From NCBI RefSeq assembly GCF_023078275.1, contig NC_062991.1, positions 1-64,000 of the forward strand: a stretch of DNA of 64,000 bases, written 5' to 3'. The position numbers were made by a program, and so were the translations under genes. This document shows, piece after piece, positions 42,832-52,417 of this stretch. Below the pieces are notes generated by a model. The model was not told where the DNA came from. It saw only the letters and a program-made list of their open reading frames with translations, and searched no databases. The DNA is from Leguminivora glycinivorella (lineage: Eukaryota; Arthropoda; Insecta; Lepidoptera; Tortricidae). The first letter of the stretch is position 1; every line of letters begins with the position of its first letter.

Positions 42832-44195
42832 TGACGTTCGCATATAAGCGCCGATATGGGGCATTGGGTCCTTCGATATTGGGCAATAGTCTGCTCAGCG
42901 CCGAAGCAGTCCCGACGAGGCTAGGAACCAATTTGATAAAATGTTCCTCGGAGTACCAATTTTGGTTTGAATTTAAGCCCAAGTACTTAATTTGGGGCGT
43001 AAGAGGGACCGCCTCACCGCCAATAGGCAAGGCAACATCCCTATCGCTCTTGCATATAGGCATTACAGAACCAGATTGCATTTCGATCGGCGTATAGCAT
43101 CAACGATTATAATTTTGGCTAGGTCGGCAGCAATCACTTTCTTCGGGCAGAAGCCAACCTTTCCTTCGAAAACCACGTCATCGGTCGTGGCAAGTAACAC
43201 CGCAAGCCCAAACAAATTAATGCGCCTAACTGTGAGCTCAGTTGCCACTGTGGCTCTCCTTATTATCCTGGTACTTTCTTCCCCTCACGGCTACTATTGT
43301 GTCATCGGCATAACAAATGGTGATCATGCGGAGAAGTTGGACTACTCTGATAGCCAAGTCAAAGCCAATGCTCCAGAGCAGGCGCCCAGTACCGACCCCT
43401 GTGGAAAACTGTGGGTAGGTTATGATTATTATGAATATGCATGTGGGTAAGAAGAAGAATAAAGAAGTCAGTCTTGATTTGAGCACGTAGTCTCATTGAC
43501 CTGTCCCTATACGTTTATATGGCGCAGCCGGTAGGAACACCACACTCCATTCGTCTTTCTAGGCATCTTCCTCCTGATTCATTGAGCAGTACTCTATCTG
43601 CAAGGTAATGCCCTATGGTGAATGATGATCTTCAAATAGAAAGGCGCATCGTGGAAGCAATGCGCCTATTTTATTACCACATAAGGAAGAAAGCCGAAGT
43701 AATTGGCAATGTCAAGAGATACTGCGATAGCTCCCTGCCTTTTCTCTGCTACCAGACCGCTGTATTTATGCAGCGCATCAATTGCGTCTATCGCTCCTCC
43801 CAGAACCCGATCTCTGATGTTTGGGCACGTGTCTTTCAAAATGCGTGCACAGCAGTAGATGAGACTTACGATGATGCGCTCAACATCGTGCCAGTTTCAT
43901 CTAGGAGGGCAATGGGACGGTATCCTAAGGGACAGTCAGCTGGACTACCCTTTTTTCGAAAGGCACAGTCTGCCCACCTTCCAACGAGAATTTATACCCT
44001 CTCGGAGGCAGTCTTCAATGTGGCCACGTAATCTACTTCTAAGATGTTTAAAGAGCCAAAAGGCACACCGTCCGGCCCTAGAGTGGCCCTCATTTTAAAT
44101 ACTGACCTCATTATCTCGACATCTGTTACCAAGGAGACATCAAGGAGACGAACCAACTCTTCCACTGGGGCAGCCATTGCAGGCATTACATGCAC
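42832..44195 (-). pseudogene. R1-like LINE reverse transcriptase, decayed
   Basis: Minus-strand pieces in order from 44195. The fingers region is KMRATLGPDGVPFGSLNI. Next come GRLCLSKKGSPADCPLGYRP and IALLDE (near 43950), then QGAIAVSLDIANYFGFLPY (near 43700). YLADRVLLNESGGRCLERRM is followed by ECGVPTG (near 43550), then GSVLG-like bases leading to LLWSIGFDLA, ICYADDTIVAV (catalytic YADD at 43300-43313), IKYLGLNSNQNW, and ALSRLLPNIEGPNAPYRRLY. The order and wording match the R1 group of non-LTR retrotransposases as I know them. Several frame changes, stops and about 90 extra bases between GVP and GSVLG show it is dead. Endonuclease and ORF1 are absent. Confidence 0.8.
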
Positions 44196-44261
44196 AAGTA
44201 CAACTCACATTGTGAATCATGATATGTGCTTTGTTGTTTTACAAGACTGTGATTGTAGGTA

Positions 44262-44340
44262 CTTATTTATTTATTCTTTATTGCACATAAAAAAGTACAA
44301 AATGGTGTACATAATGCCTTAAGGCATTCTCTACCAGTCA
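44262..44340 (-). repeat. LINE 3' tail, copy 2
   Basis: The reverse complement reads TTGACTGGTAGAGAATGCCT, TAAGGCATTATGTACACC, then GTGCAATAAAGAATAAATAA, matching 33663-33755. It lies between the R1-like pseudogene and the intact LINE. Confidence 0.65.
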
Positions 44341-44506
44341 AACACTGCAGGCATCGTGACTGAAAATAATAATCAGATATCACTTACTGTACTTCAACTG
44401 TTTTGAATAAAAAATAATGGATATTGTTTAAAAAATACTTTTTTTTGCTTTTGTTTCTACTTAAAGAAAAAAAATTGAATCCCAACGAAACCATAATTGT
44501 GGCCAA

Positions 44507-45154
44507 ATGCCACCAGCAAAGATTATTCAAGCCGATGTGGCCCACGACACAACTAGGCATGCGGCAGTAGTTAAACAGCCCCCTAGAGCAGTCAGTAAGA
44601 CTGTTGTTTTTTCAGATCAGATTGGGTTAGGAATGGGCCCATTATTAAGCTACCAGTTAGAGCAACAAGTGACAAATTACTGTTATCAAAACATTACTTT
44701 GTCTCATTTATGTGACCTTATTTCAAAGGGATGTTATGATAGCAGTACTACATTAGTAATTTTATTAGGAAATAGTCTTAATGTAGATAAGCTTAGCATA
44801 GATAAATTGATGTCCACACTAAATGTTATTGAAAAATCTGGTGTGGGGAAAATTATATTATGTGCACTACCTTATGCAGAAAATGTATCATATGACTATA
44901 ATTGTAAGATAGCTTACTATAATTCTTTAATGTACCATGCCATAGCTGTTAATAAAAAGTACCATTTCTTTGACTTAAATAAATTCATTGAGCGCTTCAT
45001 GCTAGCTCCACGGAAGGTATTTTTGCCAAAGAAATTATTTGTATATTTAGTGGAGTTATTGGCCTTCAATATTGAGCCAAATAGATGTAATAGTGTTATA
45101 TATAAGTCTCAGTCAGCTGACAAAGCCAAGGACCCCATGCCTCATTTAAACTAG
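44507..45154 (+). CDS. LINE ORF1, SGNH/esterase-like protein
   Basis: A 215-residue protein just upstream of the reverse transcriptase ORF (29-base gap). CR1-group LINEs commonly encode an ORF1 with an SGNH-hydrolase (esterase-like) domain. Here VVFSDQIGLGMG (residues 33-44) occupies the place of the nucleophile block, LVILLGNSLN (83-92) the block III/GxN region, and FFDLNKF (154-160) the late block. The usual serine is replaced by glutamine in SDQIG, and no DxxH is obvious, so catalysis is doubtful. No PHD/zinc knuckle or coiled coil precedes it. An in-frame TAA lies 15 codons upstream of the ATG, so ORF1 is short or the element is 5' truncated inside ORF1. Role in the element: probably RNA binding or particle formation. 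Confidence 0.65.
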   Translation: MPPAKIIQADVAHDTTRHAAVVKQPPRAVSKTVVFSDQIGLGMGPLLSYQLEQQVTNYCYQNITLSHLCDLISKGCYDSSTTLVILLGNSLNVDKLSIDKLMSTLNVIEKSGVGKIILCALPYAENVSYDYNCKIAYYNSLMYHAIAVNKKYHFFDLNKFIERFMLAPRKVFLPKKLFVYLVELLAFNIEPNRCNSVIYKSQSADKAKDPMPHLN

Positions 45155-45183
45155 ATTGTAAGACAGCGGAAAAACACCTGAAT

Positions 45184-48036
45184 ATGAACGTTGTTCACCA
45201 GAATATTCAGGGTTTTTCCAGCAAAGAATTAGAAGTAGGATTATTTTTAGATAGTAATAATGTTGAAGTTATGTGTATTACTGAACATTGGTTGAAACAA
45301 GAACAGTTGATATTTGATTATGTTAATTTTAAATTAGCTAGTTTTTTTGCCAGAAAATCTGCTGCTCATGGTGGCTCCCTTATTATTGTTAAAAATTGTA
45401 TGAAGTGTAAAGAGCGCAAAGATGTTGTAAAATATTCCATAGAAAGAACTATAGAAATTTCATGTGTTGAATTAGACAGATATATTATTGTATGTGTTTA
45501 TAGACCACCATCAGCTGACTTCAGCATATTTGAATCTACAATGGAAAATGTTCTGAATTTAGTATGCAAGGGCCAAAAACATGTTATTGTATGTGGAGAT
45601 TTTAATGTTAACTTGCTCGAGTCATCTAGTAATACTGTTAAAATGTTCTGTTTGTTTAAATCATTTAATTTATTTAATTTATTTCTTGAACCTACCCGGG
45701 TAGGTGTGACTAGTGCAACATGCCTAGATAATATTTTTTGTAACTGTGAATGTATAGATAAGAAATTATTTAACTGTTTTCATTCCGATCACAGCGGCCA
45801 AAGGGCAGCTTTCTTAAACGTTATTCATGATACTCCACAAACAATAACATATAGACCCATTACTGGATCTCGCTTGGAATCATTCAAAAATGAAATTCTA
45901 CATAGTTTGTCTATAATACCATTTTCGCATTATGACTGTAATCATTTGTATCAAGATGTTTTCAATGTAATTCTTAATCAATTTAATAACAATTTCAAAG
46001 TGAAATCTATTAGTGGGTCAAAAGTTAAAACAAAGTTTAGTGAATGGGCTACTGTAGGTATTCACAAAAGTAGAAAAAGACTTTATGAACTTTATGGTGA
46101 GAGAGAGCTGAACAAGAATTCAGAATTCCTGGACTATGTAAGAAACTACTCAAGAATCTTCAAGAAAGTGTGTTTAACTGCCAAGAAAAACTTTATTAGT
46201 TCTAAATTGAAAGTGTCGGACAACAAAGTGAAAACAAGTTGGAGTATTATAAATAAAGAAGCTGGTAAATGTAAATCACGCGATTGTCAAGTCAACATTG
46301 TATCAGATAATCAACAAATAGTGTCGAACAGCGATGTTGCCTCGGCATTCGAAGATTATTTCTCAAATATAGCCGTTAACACCACAAAATGTTTACATTC
46401 TTCTGCGGCTCAAGCCCATTCATTACTTTGTGCTAATGTTAAGAAATGTAATAATTCATTTGAATTTAGTCAAGTAGACTCTGTAAATATTGTTAAAACA
46501 TTCAAGTCACTCAATTTAAAGAAAACGGAAGACTTATGGGGAACATCAGTTAAAGTAATTAGTCATGTCATAGATATAATAGCACCTTACTTGGCCGTAA
46601 TATATAATATTTCAATTTCACAAGGCACCTTTCCAGATCTTATGAAATGTAGCAAAGTCATACCGCTTTTTAAATCGGGTGATTCGAGTGATATAACCAA
46701 TTTCCGTCCCATATCAATACTTCCTGTACTAAGTAAAGTCTTTGAGAAGCTAATGTTAAATGATCTACTGGGACACTTCAACAGACATAGATTACTTACA
46801 AGCAAACAGTTCGGTTTCACAAGGGGCCGTTCCACGACCGATGCTGCTTCGGTACTCATTAAACATATATATAATTTTTGGGAAAATTCTTGTGATGCAA
46901 TTGGCATATTTTGTGATCTTTCAAAAGCCTTTGATTGTGTGGATCTTGGAACGCTCATTTTGAAATTAGAACACTATGGTTTGTCTATAAATGCCCTAAA
47001 CTTTATGTCTTCTTACCTTAGCAATAGAACACAAACAGTAGTTGTTAACAAAACTCGCTCTAGCGGGACTGTAGTCCAATTAGGAGTGCCACAAGGCTCA
47101 ATTTTAGGTCCATTCCTGTTTTTGGTTTATATAAATGATTTGCCATGTATAGTGAAAAACTTTTGTGAAATAGTACTTTTTGCTGATGATACATCACTGC
47201 TTTTTAATGTTGACCGAAAATCTACGGATTACAATGTAATTAATAGCACGTTAGCTGATGTACTGCAGTGGTTTACTGTCAACAATTTACTTCTTAATTC
47301 TAAGAAAACCAAATGTATTCGATTTTCTCTGCCGAATGTTAAACCAATCGATACAAAAATACTTTTGAATGATGAATGCTTAGAGATGGTAGATACAACA
47401 CTGTTTCTTGGTTTAACATTGGACAAAAATCTACAATGGAGTCCTCATATAAAGAAACTAGCAAGCAAATTAAGTTCAGCCGCATACGCCGTTAGGAGAA
47501 TCAGGCAACTGACTAATGTTGAGACAGCTCGCCTAGTGTATCATAGTTATTTTCACAGTGTAATGTCATACGGTATTCTGGTTTGGGGCAAAGCAGCTGA
47601 CATACAGACTATCTTTGTATTACAAAAGAGAGCCATTCGTTCTATTTACAACTTAGGAACACGTGAATCAGTAAGAGAACTCTTCAAAGAAATTAATATC
47701 TTAACTGTAGCTTCCCAATACATTTATGATAGTATAATTTATGTTGTTAAGAATTTAGACTGTTTCACTAAGAATTCTGATATCCATAATTATAACACTA
47801 GAAACAAAAATAAGCTTGCCATAAAGAAGTTTCGTGTCCGTAAAGTACAGAAGTCATTTGTTGGGCAATGCATTCATTTTTATAATAAGTTACCTGACAC
47901 TGCTTTGAGATTACCCCTCCCAGCTCTTAAGAACTACTTAAAAAAATCATTGATGTTAAAGGCTTATTACAGAGTCGAGGACTATTTGACAGACAAACAT
48001 GCATGGCCCGAACCAGAAACTACAAAAAACGAATAG
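45184..48036 (+). CDS. LINE ORF2, endonuclease and reverse transcriptase
   Basis: 950 residues, uninterrupted. The N-terminal apurinic-like endonuclease shows N7 in HQNIQG, E34 in ITEHW, Y106 in VYRPP, D139 and N141 in CGDFNVN, LDNIF near 181, and S201-D202-H203. The reverse transcriptase runs from about residue 488: KVIPLFKSGD, NFRPISILPVLSKVFEKL, QFGFTRGRSTTDA, FCDLSKAFDCVD (D578), GVPQGSILGPFLF, and the catalytic FADDT at 666-670. The C terminus has HNYNTRNKNKL and FYNKLP. This is the endonuclease/RT of a CR1/Jockey-type non-LTR retrotransposon that nicks target DNA and primes reverse transcription there. All visible catalytic residues are present and the length is normal, so the protein could be active. 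There is no RNase H domain. Confidence 0.93.
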   Translation: MNVVHQNIQGFSSKELEVGLFLDSNNVEVMCITEHWLKQEQLIFDYVNFKLASFFARKSAAHGGSLIIVKNCMKCKERKDVVKYSIERTIEISCVELDRYIIVCVYRPPSADFSIFESTMENVLNLVCKGQKHVIVCGDFNVNLLESSSNTVKMFCLFKSFNLFNLFLEPTRVGVTSATCLDNIFCNCECIDKKLFNCFHSDHSGQRAAFLNVIHDTPQTITYRPITGSRLESFKNEILHSLSIIPFSHYDCNHLYQDVFNVILNQFNNNFKVKSISGSKVKTKFSEWATVGIHKSRKRLYELYGERELNKNSEFLDYVRNYSRIFKKVCLTAKKNFISSKLKVSDNKVKTSWSIINKEAGKCKSRDCQVNIVSDNQQIVSNSDVASAFEDYFSNIAVNTTKCLHSSAAQAHSLLCANVKKCNNSFEFSQVDSVNIVKTFKSLNLKKTEDLWGTSVKVISHVIDIIAPYLAVIYNISISQGTFPDLMKCSKVIPLFKSGDSSDITNFRPISILPVLSKVFEKLMLNDLLGHFNRHRLLTSKQFGFTRGRSTTDAASVLIKHIYNFWENSCDAIGIFCDLSKAFDCVDLGTLILKLEHYGLSINALNFMSSYLSNRTQTVVVNKTRSSGTVVQLGVPQGSILGPFLFLVYINDLPCIVKNFCEIVLFADDTSLLFNVDRKSTDYNVINSTLADVLQWFTVNNLLLNSKKTKCIRFSLPNVKPIDTKILLNDECLEMVDTTLFLGLTLDKNLQWSPHIKKLASKLSSAAYAVRRIRQLTNVETARLVYHSYFHSVMSYGILVWGKAADIQTIFVLQKRAIRSIYNLGTRESVRELFKEINILTVASQYIYDSIIYVVKNLDCFTKNSDIHNYNTRNKNKLAIKKFRVRKVQKSFVGQCIHFYNKLPDTALRLPLPALKNYLKKSLMLKAYYRVEDYLTDKHAWPEPETTKNE

Positions 48037-48560
48037 CAATTAAAATAATTGTATTATGTATAGAGGACACAGTTCAGATAAGAAAGCACATCAAATATTT
48101 TATATTTTATGTTGTGTAGGTAAATTACATATTTAATGATATTGAGATTCATATTATCTTTTTCTTCTATGACAATTTGATATGTTTTCTCTGAAGAAGA
48201 ACGACGTATTATTAAGCAATAATATAATTTATTGAAATTGATTTCCATAGAGTACCTAGTCTGTTCATATTCTTTGATGAATACTTTTGCATGTTAAATT
48301 GTATGTTGTTATTTAATGCATGTTAATTATAAGATGTAATGTTTTGAAAAGAAGTTGCCCGCCGAGTTTCTTGCCGGTCCCATAGTGGATACCCCCCTCC
48401 CAACTGAGGGGGGACTGAAATCTTCTCGAGGCTGAGGCGTAGGGTTAGAGCCGGCGTAGCTTTATTTGACGTTCATATGCGCATTGTAATATGCCTACTT
48501 GAAAAATAAATATTTCATTTTCATTTCATTTCATTTTCATTTCATTTCATTTTCATTTTC
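48037..48560 (+). repeat. LINE 3' untranslated region and hexamer tail
   Basis: Contains GTTGCCCGCCGAGTTTCTTG, a motif I know from many lepidopteran LINE and SINE 3' ends. It ends ATGCCTACTTGAAAAATAAA followed by repeats of ATTTTC and ATTTC (48508-48560). A repeat tail in place of poly(A) is typical of CR1/Jockey-like elements. Confidence 0.8.
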
Positions 48561-48859
48561 ACCATAATAGTCGATATACGTTGAATTATTAGTGGTAAAC
48601 TTGTTTTTTTATTCAAACTCTCTTTATCCTGCCACGTTTTCCCTGCTACCCTGTCTATTCACTTTCTCCTGTATGTCTAAAATTTCAACTCGCTATAAGT
48701 TCTACGTTTTTACGACTATTTCGTTCCCTCCCGCAAATTCCGTATCATTGATGCACTCAAAAACATATTTAAATCCAAAAAGGTACAAAAAACCATTTTC
48801 ATTTTTTTTCATTCACTTTACCCTGACGGTGCCACTTTTTTGAGAACGAACCGTTTATT
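48561..48859. other. Interior of the large element, right part
   Basis: No gene. CTTTATCCTGCCA (48622-48634), CCCTGCTACCCTGTC and CTTTACCCTGACGG echo words at 42450-42670, so these two flanks were probably continuous before the LINEs inserted. Confidence 0.5.
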
Positions 48860-50546
48860 TATATTGCACCGAACCTGAGTTCCCCTAGGTACCACCAGGG
48901 CTCAGCTACAGCGCTGGCTTGGGTACTGCGCACCGAAGTCCTCATAAAGGCAGGGCCTATAACGAAAACCGGGTTTGTCTATGTTGCACCAAACCTAAGT
49001 TCCCCAAGGTACAGCCAGAGTTCAATATCAGCTCTACCTTGGTTACTGCTCACTCAAGTACTCATCAAGACAAATCCGATGACGAAAACAGCGTTTGCCT
49101 ATGTTGCACGAAACCCGAGTTCCCCTAGGAATAGCCAGGGTTCAGCATCAGCTCTACCCTGGTTACTGCTCACTCAAATACTCATCAAAACAAGTCCGAT
49201 GACGAAAACAGCGCTTGCCTATGTTACACCAAACCCGCGTTCCCCTGGGAAAAGCCAGGGTTCAGCATCAGCTCTACCTTGGTTACTGCTCACTCAATTA
49301 CTCATCAAGACAAGTCCGATGACGAAAACAGCGTTTGCCTATGTTGCACGAAACCCGAGTTCCCTTAGGAATAGCCAGGGTTCAGCATCAGCTCTACCTT
49401 GGTTACTGCTCACTCAAGTACTCATCAAGACAAGTCCGATGACGAAAACAGCGTTTGCGTATGTTGCACGAAACCAGAGTTCCCCTAGGAATAGCCAGGG
49501 TTCAGCATCAGCTCTACCTTGGTTACTGCTCACTCAAGTACTCATCAAGACAAGTCCGATGACGAAAACAGCGCTTGCCTATGTTACTCCAAACCCGCGT
49601 TCCCCTAGGCATAGCCAGGGTTCAGCATCAGCTCTACCTTGGTTACTGCTCACACAAGTACTCACCAAGACAAGTCCGAGGAAGAAAACAGCGCTTGCCT
49701 ATGTTACTCCAAACCCGCGTTCCCCTGGGAAAAGCCAGGGTTCAGCATCAGCTCTACCTTGGTTACTGCTCACTCAAGTACTCATCAATACAAGTCCGAT
49801 GAAGAAAACAGCGTTTTCCTATGTTGCACGAAACCCGAATTCCCTTAGGAATAGCCAGGGTTCAGCATCAGCTCTACCTTGGTTACTGCTCACACAAGTA
49901 CTCATCAAGACAAGTCCGATGACGAAAACAGCGCTTGCCTATGTTACTCCAAACCCGCGATCCCCTGGGAAAAGCCAGGGTTCAGCATCAGCTCTACCTT
50001 GGTTACTGCTCACTCAAGTACTCATCAATACACGTCCGATGACGAAAACAGCGTTTGCCTATGTTGCACGAAACCCGAGTTCCCTTAGGAATAGCCAGGG
50101 TTCAGCATCAGCTCTACCTTGGTTACTGCTCACTCAAGTACTCATCAAAACAAGTCCGATGACGAAAACAGCGCTTGCCTATGTTACTCCAAACCCGCGT
50201 TCCCCTGGGAAAAGCCAGGGTTCAGCATCAGCTCTACCTTGGTTACTGCTTACTCAAGTACTCATCAATACAAGTCCGATGACGAAAACAGCGTTTGCCT
50301 ATGTTGCACGAAACCCGAGTTCCCCTTAGGAATAGCCAGGGTTCAGCATCAGCTCTACCTTGGTTACTGCTCACTCAAGTACTCATCAAAACAAGTCCGA
50401 TGACGAAAACCGCGCTTGCCTATGTTAAACCAAACCCGCGTTCCCCTGGGAAAAGCCAGGGTTCAGCATCAGCTCTATCTTAGGAACTGCTCACCCAATT
50501 AACTCATCAAGGCGAGTTGGATGACGAAAACTGCTTGTTTTTATGT
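48860..50546 (-). repeat. 120-bp tandem array, right arm (about 14 units)
   Basis: Reverse-complement orientation of the array at 39770-41412. The first unit is the diverged inner unit (TATTGCACCGAACC, CAGGGCTCAGCTACAGCGCT), mirroring the inner end of the left arm. Two unit types, GCGTTTGCCTATGTTGCACG and GCGCTTGCCTATGTTACTCC, largely alternate, a 240-bp higher-order pattern not seen in the left arm. A one-base insertion near 50325 shifts the register. The 416-residue plus-strand frame is a by-product of the stop-free unit. Confidence 0.95.
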
Positions 50547-51192
50547 TGGCAATTAACGTTTTCAATGTGTAATGTTAATGGTTAATTGTATTGATTTTCG
50601 GCCAACACTGTATATTTACATGCATACATACATATTTACATAATTATATTCATACATACATACCTACATACATTCATACATACCTACATACATTCATACG
50701 TACGAACATACATACTGATCTATGGGCGACGATGATCATTTACCAGCCATCAGTCCCTTGTCTCCCAGTTCATTAAAAATAATTTCTAGCCGTGTTCTAC
50801 TTTTATCCAACGAAAACATGTTTCGTTGCAAAATTAAAAATGGGGCGCAAAGTGCGGAGTGGCAACAGCGCATTTTCCTTCCTGTTCTTACAATAGCTTA
50901 GATTCATAATCCTGTCTCTTTCACGCAAGGCTCGACTACGCTTTAACAAAAGGGAAAGCCTTATAAATAGCGCTTAAAATAAGGGTAACCCTTATTAAAG
51001 GATTGCAAGCCGTATCGGATAGCGGTAAGCCAATGCACAGGGCTAGCTTTATTGTTTTGCTAAGTTTTTTGTAAGGGCTAGTCAAATGAATGGGCTTGCA
51101 GTTCGAAAGGGAGAGCCTCTCGATTGGGTCGTCCTTACGTTAGGGATTCCCAATGAAAGGCTTGTAGCGCGGAAGGGGTTGTCCGGTCCCTG
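50547..51192. other. Right sub-terminal region of the large element
   Basis: A CATA microsatellite lies at about 50620-50712. From 50940 to 51192 there are many AAGGG/CCCTT words (AAAGGGAAAGCC, AATAAGGGTAACCC, GAAAGGGAGAGCC), matching in style the left 38884-39120 region and suggesting repeated binding sites near both ends. Confidence 0.55.
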
Positions 51193-51200
51193 CCTTGAAC
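51193..51200 (+). repeat. 8-bp target duplication, right (CCTTGAAC)
   Basis: Exact partner of 38876-38883, directly outside CCGGTCCCTG. Confidence 0.8.
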
Positions 51201-51467
51201 CGGTTTTAATGCTAAGTTTTACGCTTTTTAAATATTAGCAACAAAACCATCGTCATCGACCATTGAAAACAATCAACATTGACTATTGGGTTATCCAATT
51301 AACTACATATATTAAAGAAACATCATACAAGTGACATATGTATTAGTAAAAAATATATAAAGCTTCTCGTGTTCCTATAAACTCCTTTTTCATTCTTACA
51401 TAATTAAAGTTTAGTTTTAAACGAATCTTCGTTCTTTTGCATTTGCAACTATAAATATTTATTTACT

Positions 51468-52410
51468 GGTTGTCTATTGTTTGCCCGACAGTCATTTAAC
51501 ATAATATTCATTTGCCCGAATCTAACTTGCCTGAATTTCATTTGCCCGAATGATTTGTTTACCATAAAAATCATATGACATACTCGTTGTTTATCCGAAT
51601 ATTACCTTCCATAATCATACAATGCCATACTATTTGTTAGCCATATTATTAAGTGCAATAATATGGTTTCATAGAATATTCAAACGCCATAAGCAATTAT
51701 TGCCATATTAATTGTTGCCCATATTATTACCTAACCTAACCTACTTTCTGATAGCAGTTTCATTTTCCAGGGGTCACAGTTCTAACCTAACCTAACCTAC
51801 TTTTCCAGCAGTTTCATTCTCCAGGGGGTCACAGTTCTAACCTAACCTAACCATACTTTCTTATAGCAGTTTCATTTTCCAGGGGGTCGCAGTTCTAACC
51901 TAACCTAACCTACTGTCTGATAGTATTTTCATTTTCCGGGGGGTCACAGTTCTAACCTAACCTAACCTACTTTTCAAGCAGTTTCCTTTTCTAGAGGTTC
52001 ACAGTTCTAACCTAACCTAACCTACTTTCTGATAGCAGTTTCATTTTCCAAGGGGGTCACAGTTCTAACCTAACCTAACCTACTTTCTGATAGCAGTTTC
52101 ATTCTCTAGTCCTTCTAGTACCTATTATAGTAGTTTTCGATTCTGCCAAAGCACATTATGGAAATTGACTTTTCTGGACGCTAATTTGTATGACAAATGA
52201 TGGTATGGAATGTGGTAATTACGGATTTCGATGATTCTGACAAATGACATTATGGAAACTGACTTTATGGGAAACAAAGTTTCTGGCGCTAGATTAATAT
52301 AGTAAACAATGATTATGGCATAAGATGTTATGAGAAACAATATTATGATTGTTGAATAGGATGGCAAATAAAATTATGGCAAATGAAATTCTGGCAAATG
52401 GGGGTATCCC
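51468..52410. mobile_element. Foldback-like element with a telomere-word core
   Basis: 943 bp between 9-bp direct repeats TTATTTACT (51459-51467 and 52411-52419). Ends are loosely inverted (GGTTGTCTATTGTTTGCC; the complement of the right end reads GGGATACCCCCATTTGCC). The left flank repeats CATTTGCCCGAAT-type words, the right flank their inverted form (ATGGCAAATGAAATTCTGG). The core is the 57-bp tandem array. Nine-bp duplications recall Mutator-like elements, but the AT-rich duplication and poor ends make this tentative. Confidence 0.5.
51731..52108. repeat. 57-bp tandem repeat with CCTAA words, 7 units
   Basis: Each unit has TCTAACCTAACCTAACCTAC, then TTTCTGATAGCAGTTTCATT, then CCAGGGGGTCACAG. 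Spacings between units run from 55 to 58 bp. CCTAA is the insect telomere repeat (TTAGG) on its C strand, here only two or three copies per unit. Confidence 0.9.
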
Positions 52411-52417
52411 TTATTTA

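Larger units (their letters stand above)
38884..51192. mobile_element. Giant hAT-like composite element, 12.3 kb
   Basis: The left end begins CAGGGACCGGCCC and the right end is the complement, ...CCGGTCCCTG (10 bp perfect). Both are flanked by the 8-bp duplication CCTTGAAC. CAGGG-type ends with 8-bp duplications are a hAT superfamily signature. The first 240 bp and last 270 bp both carry many CCCTT/AAGGG words (GCTATCCCTTATACGG; CGTAAGGACG), like the sub-terminal transposase-binding repeats of hAT elements. Inward come two 120-bp tandem arrays in opposite orientation (39770-41412 and 48860-50546), then 7.4 kb holding a LINE pseudogene and an intact LINE. No hAT transposase is visible, so movement would depend on one supplied elsewhere. 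Typical hAT elements are 2-5 kb. A foldback or P/Galileo-type origin is an alternative, though those ends and duplication lengths fit less well. Confidence 0.7.

Noticed and set aside
43615..44031. 138-codon plus-strand frame
   Set aside because: It is the antisense of the R1-like reverse transcriptase pseudogene, which explains the sequence better on the minus strand.
49079..50483. A 416-codon frame with a 40-residue repeat
   Set aside because: It is a product of the 120-bp array. The best frame differs between the two arms and the unit simply lacks stops.
51731..52108. True telomere or subtelomere
   Set aside because: CCTAA occurs only two or three times per 57-bp unit and the array lies inside an element flanked by ordinary intergenic DNA.
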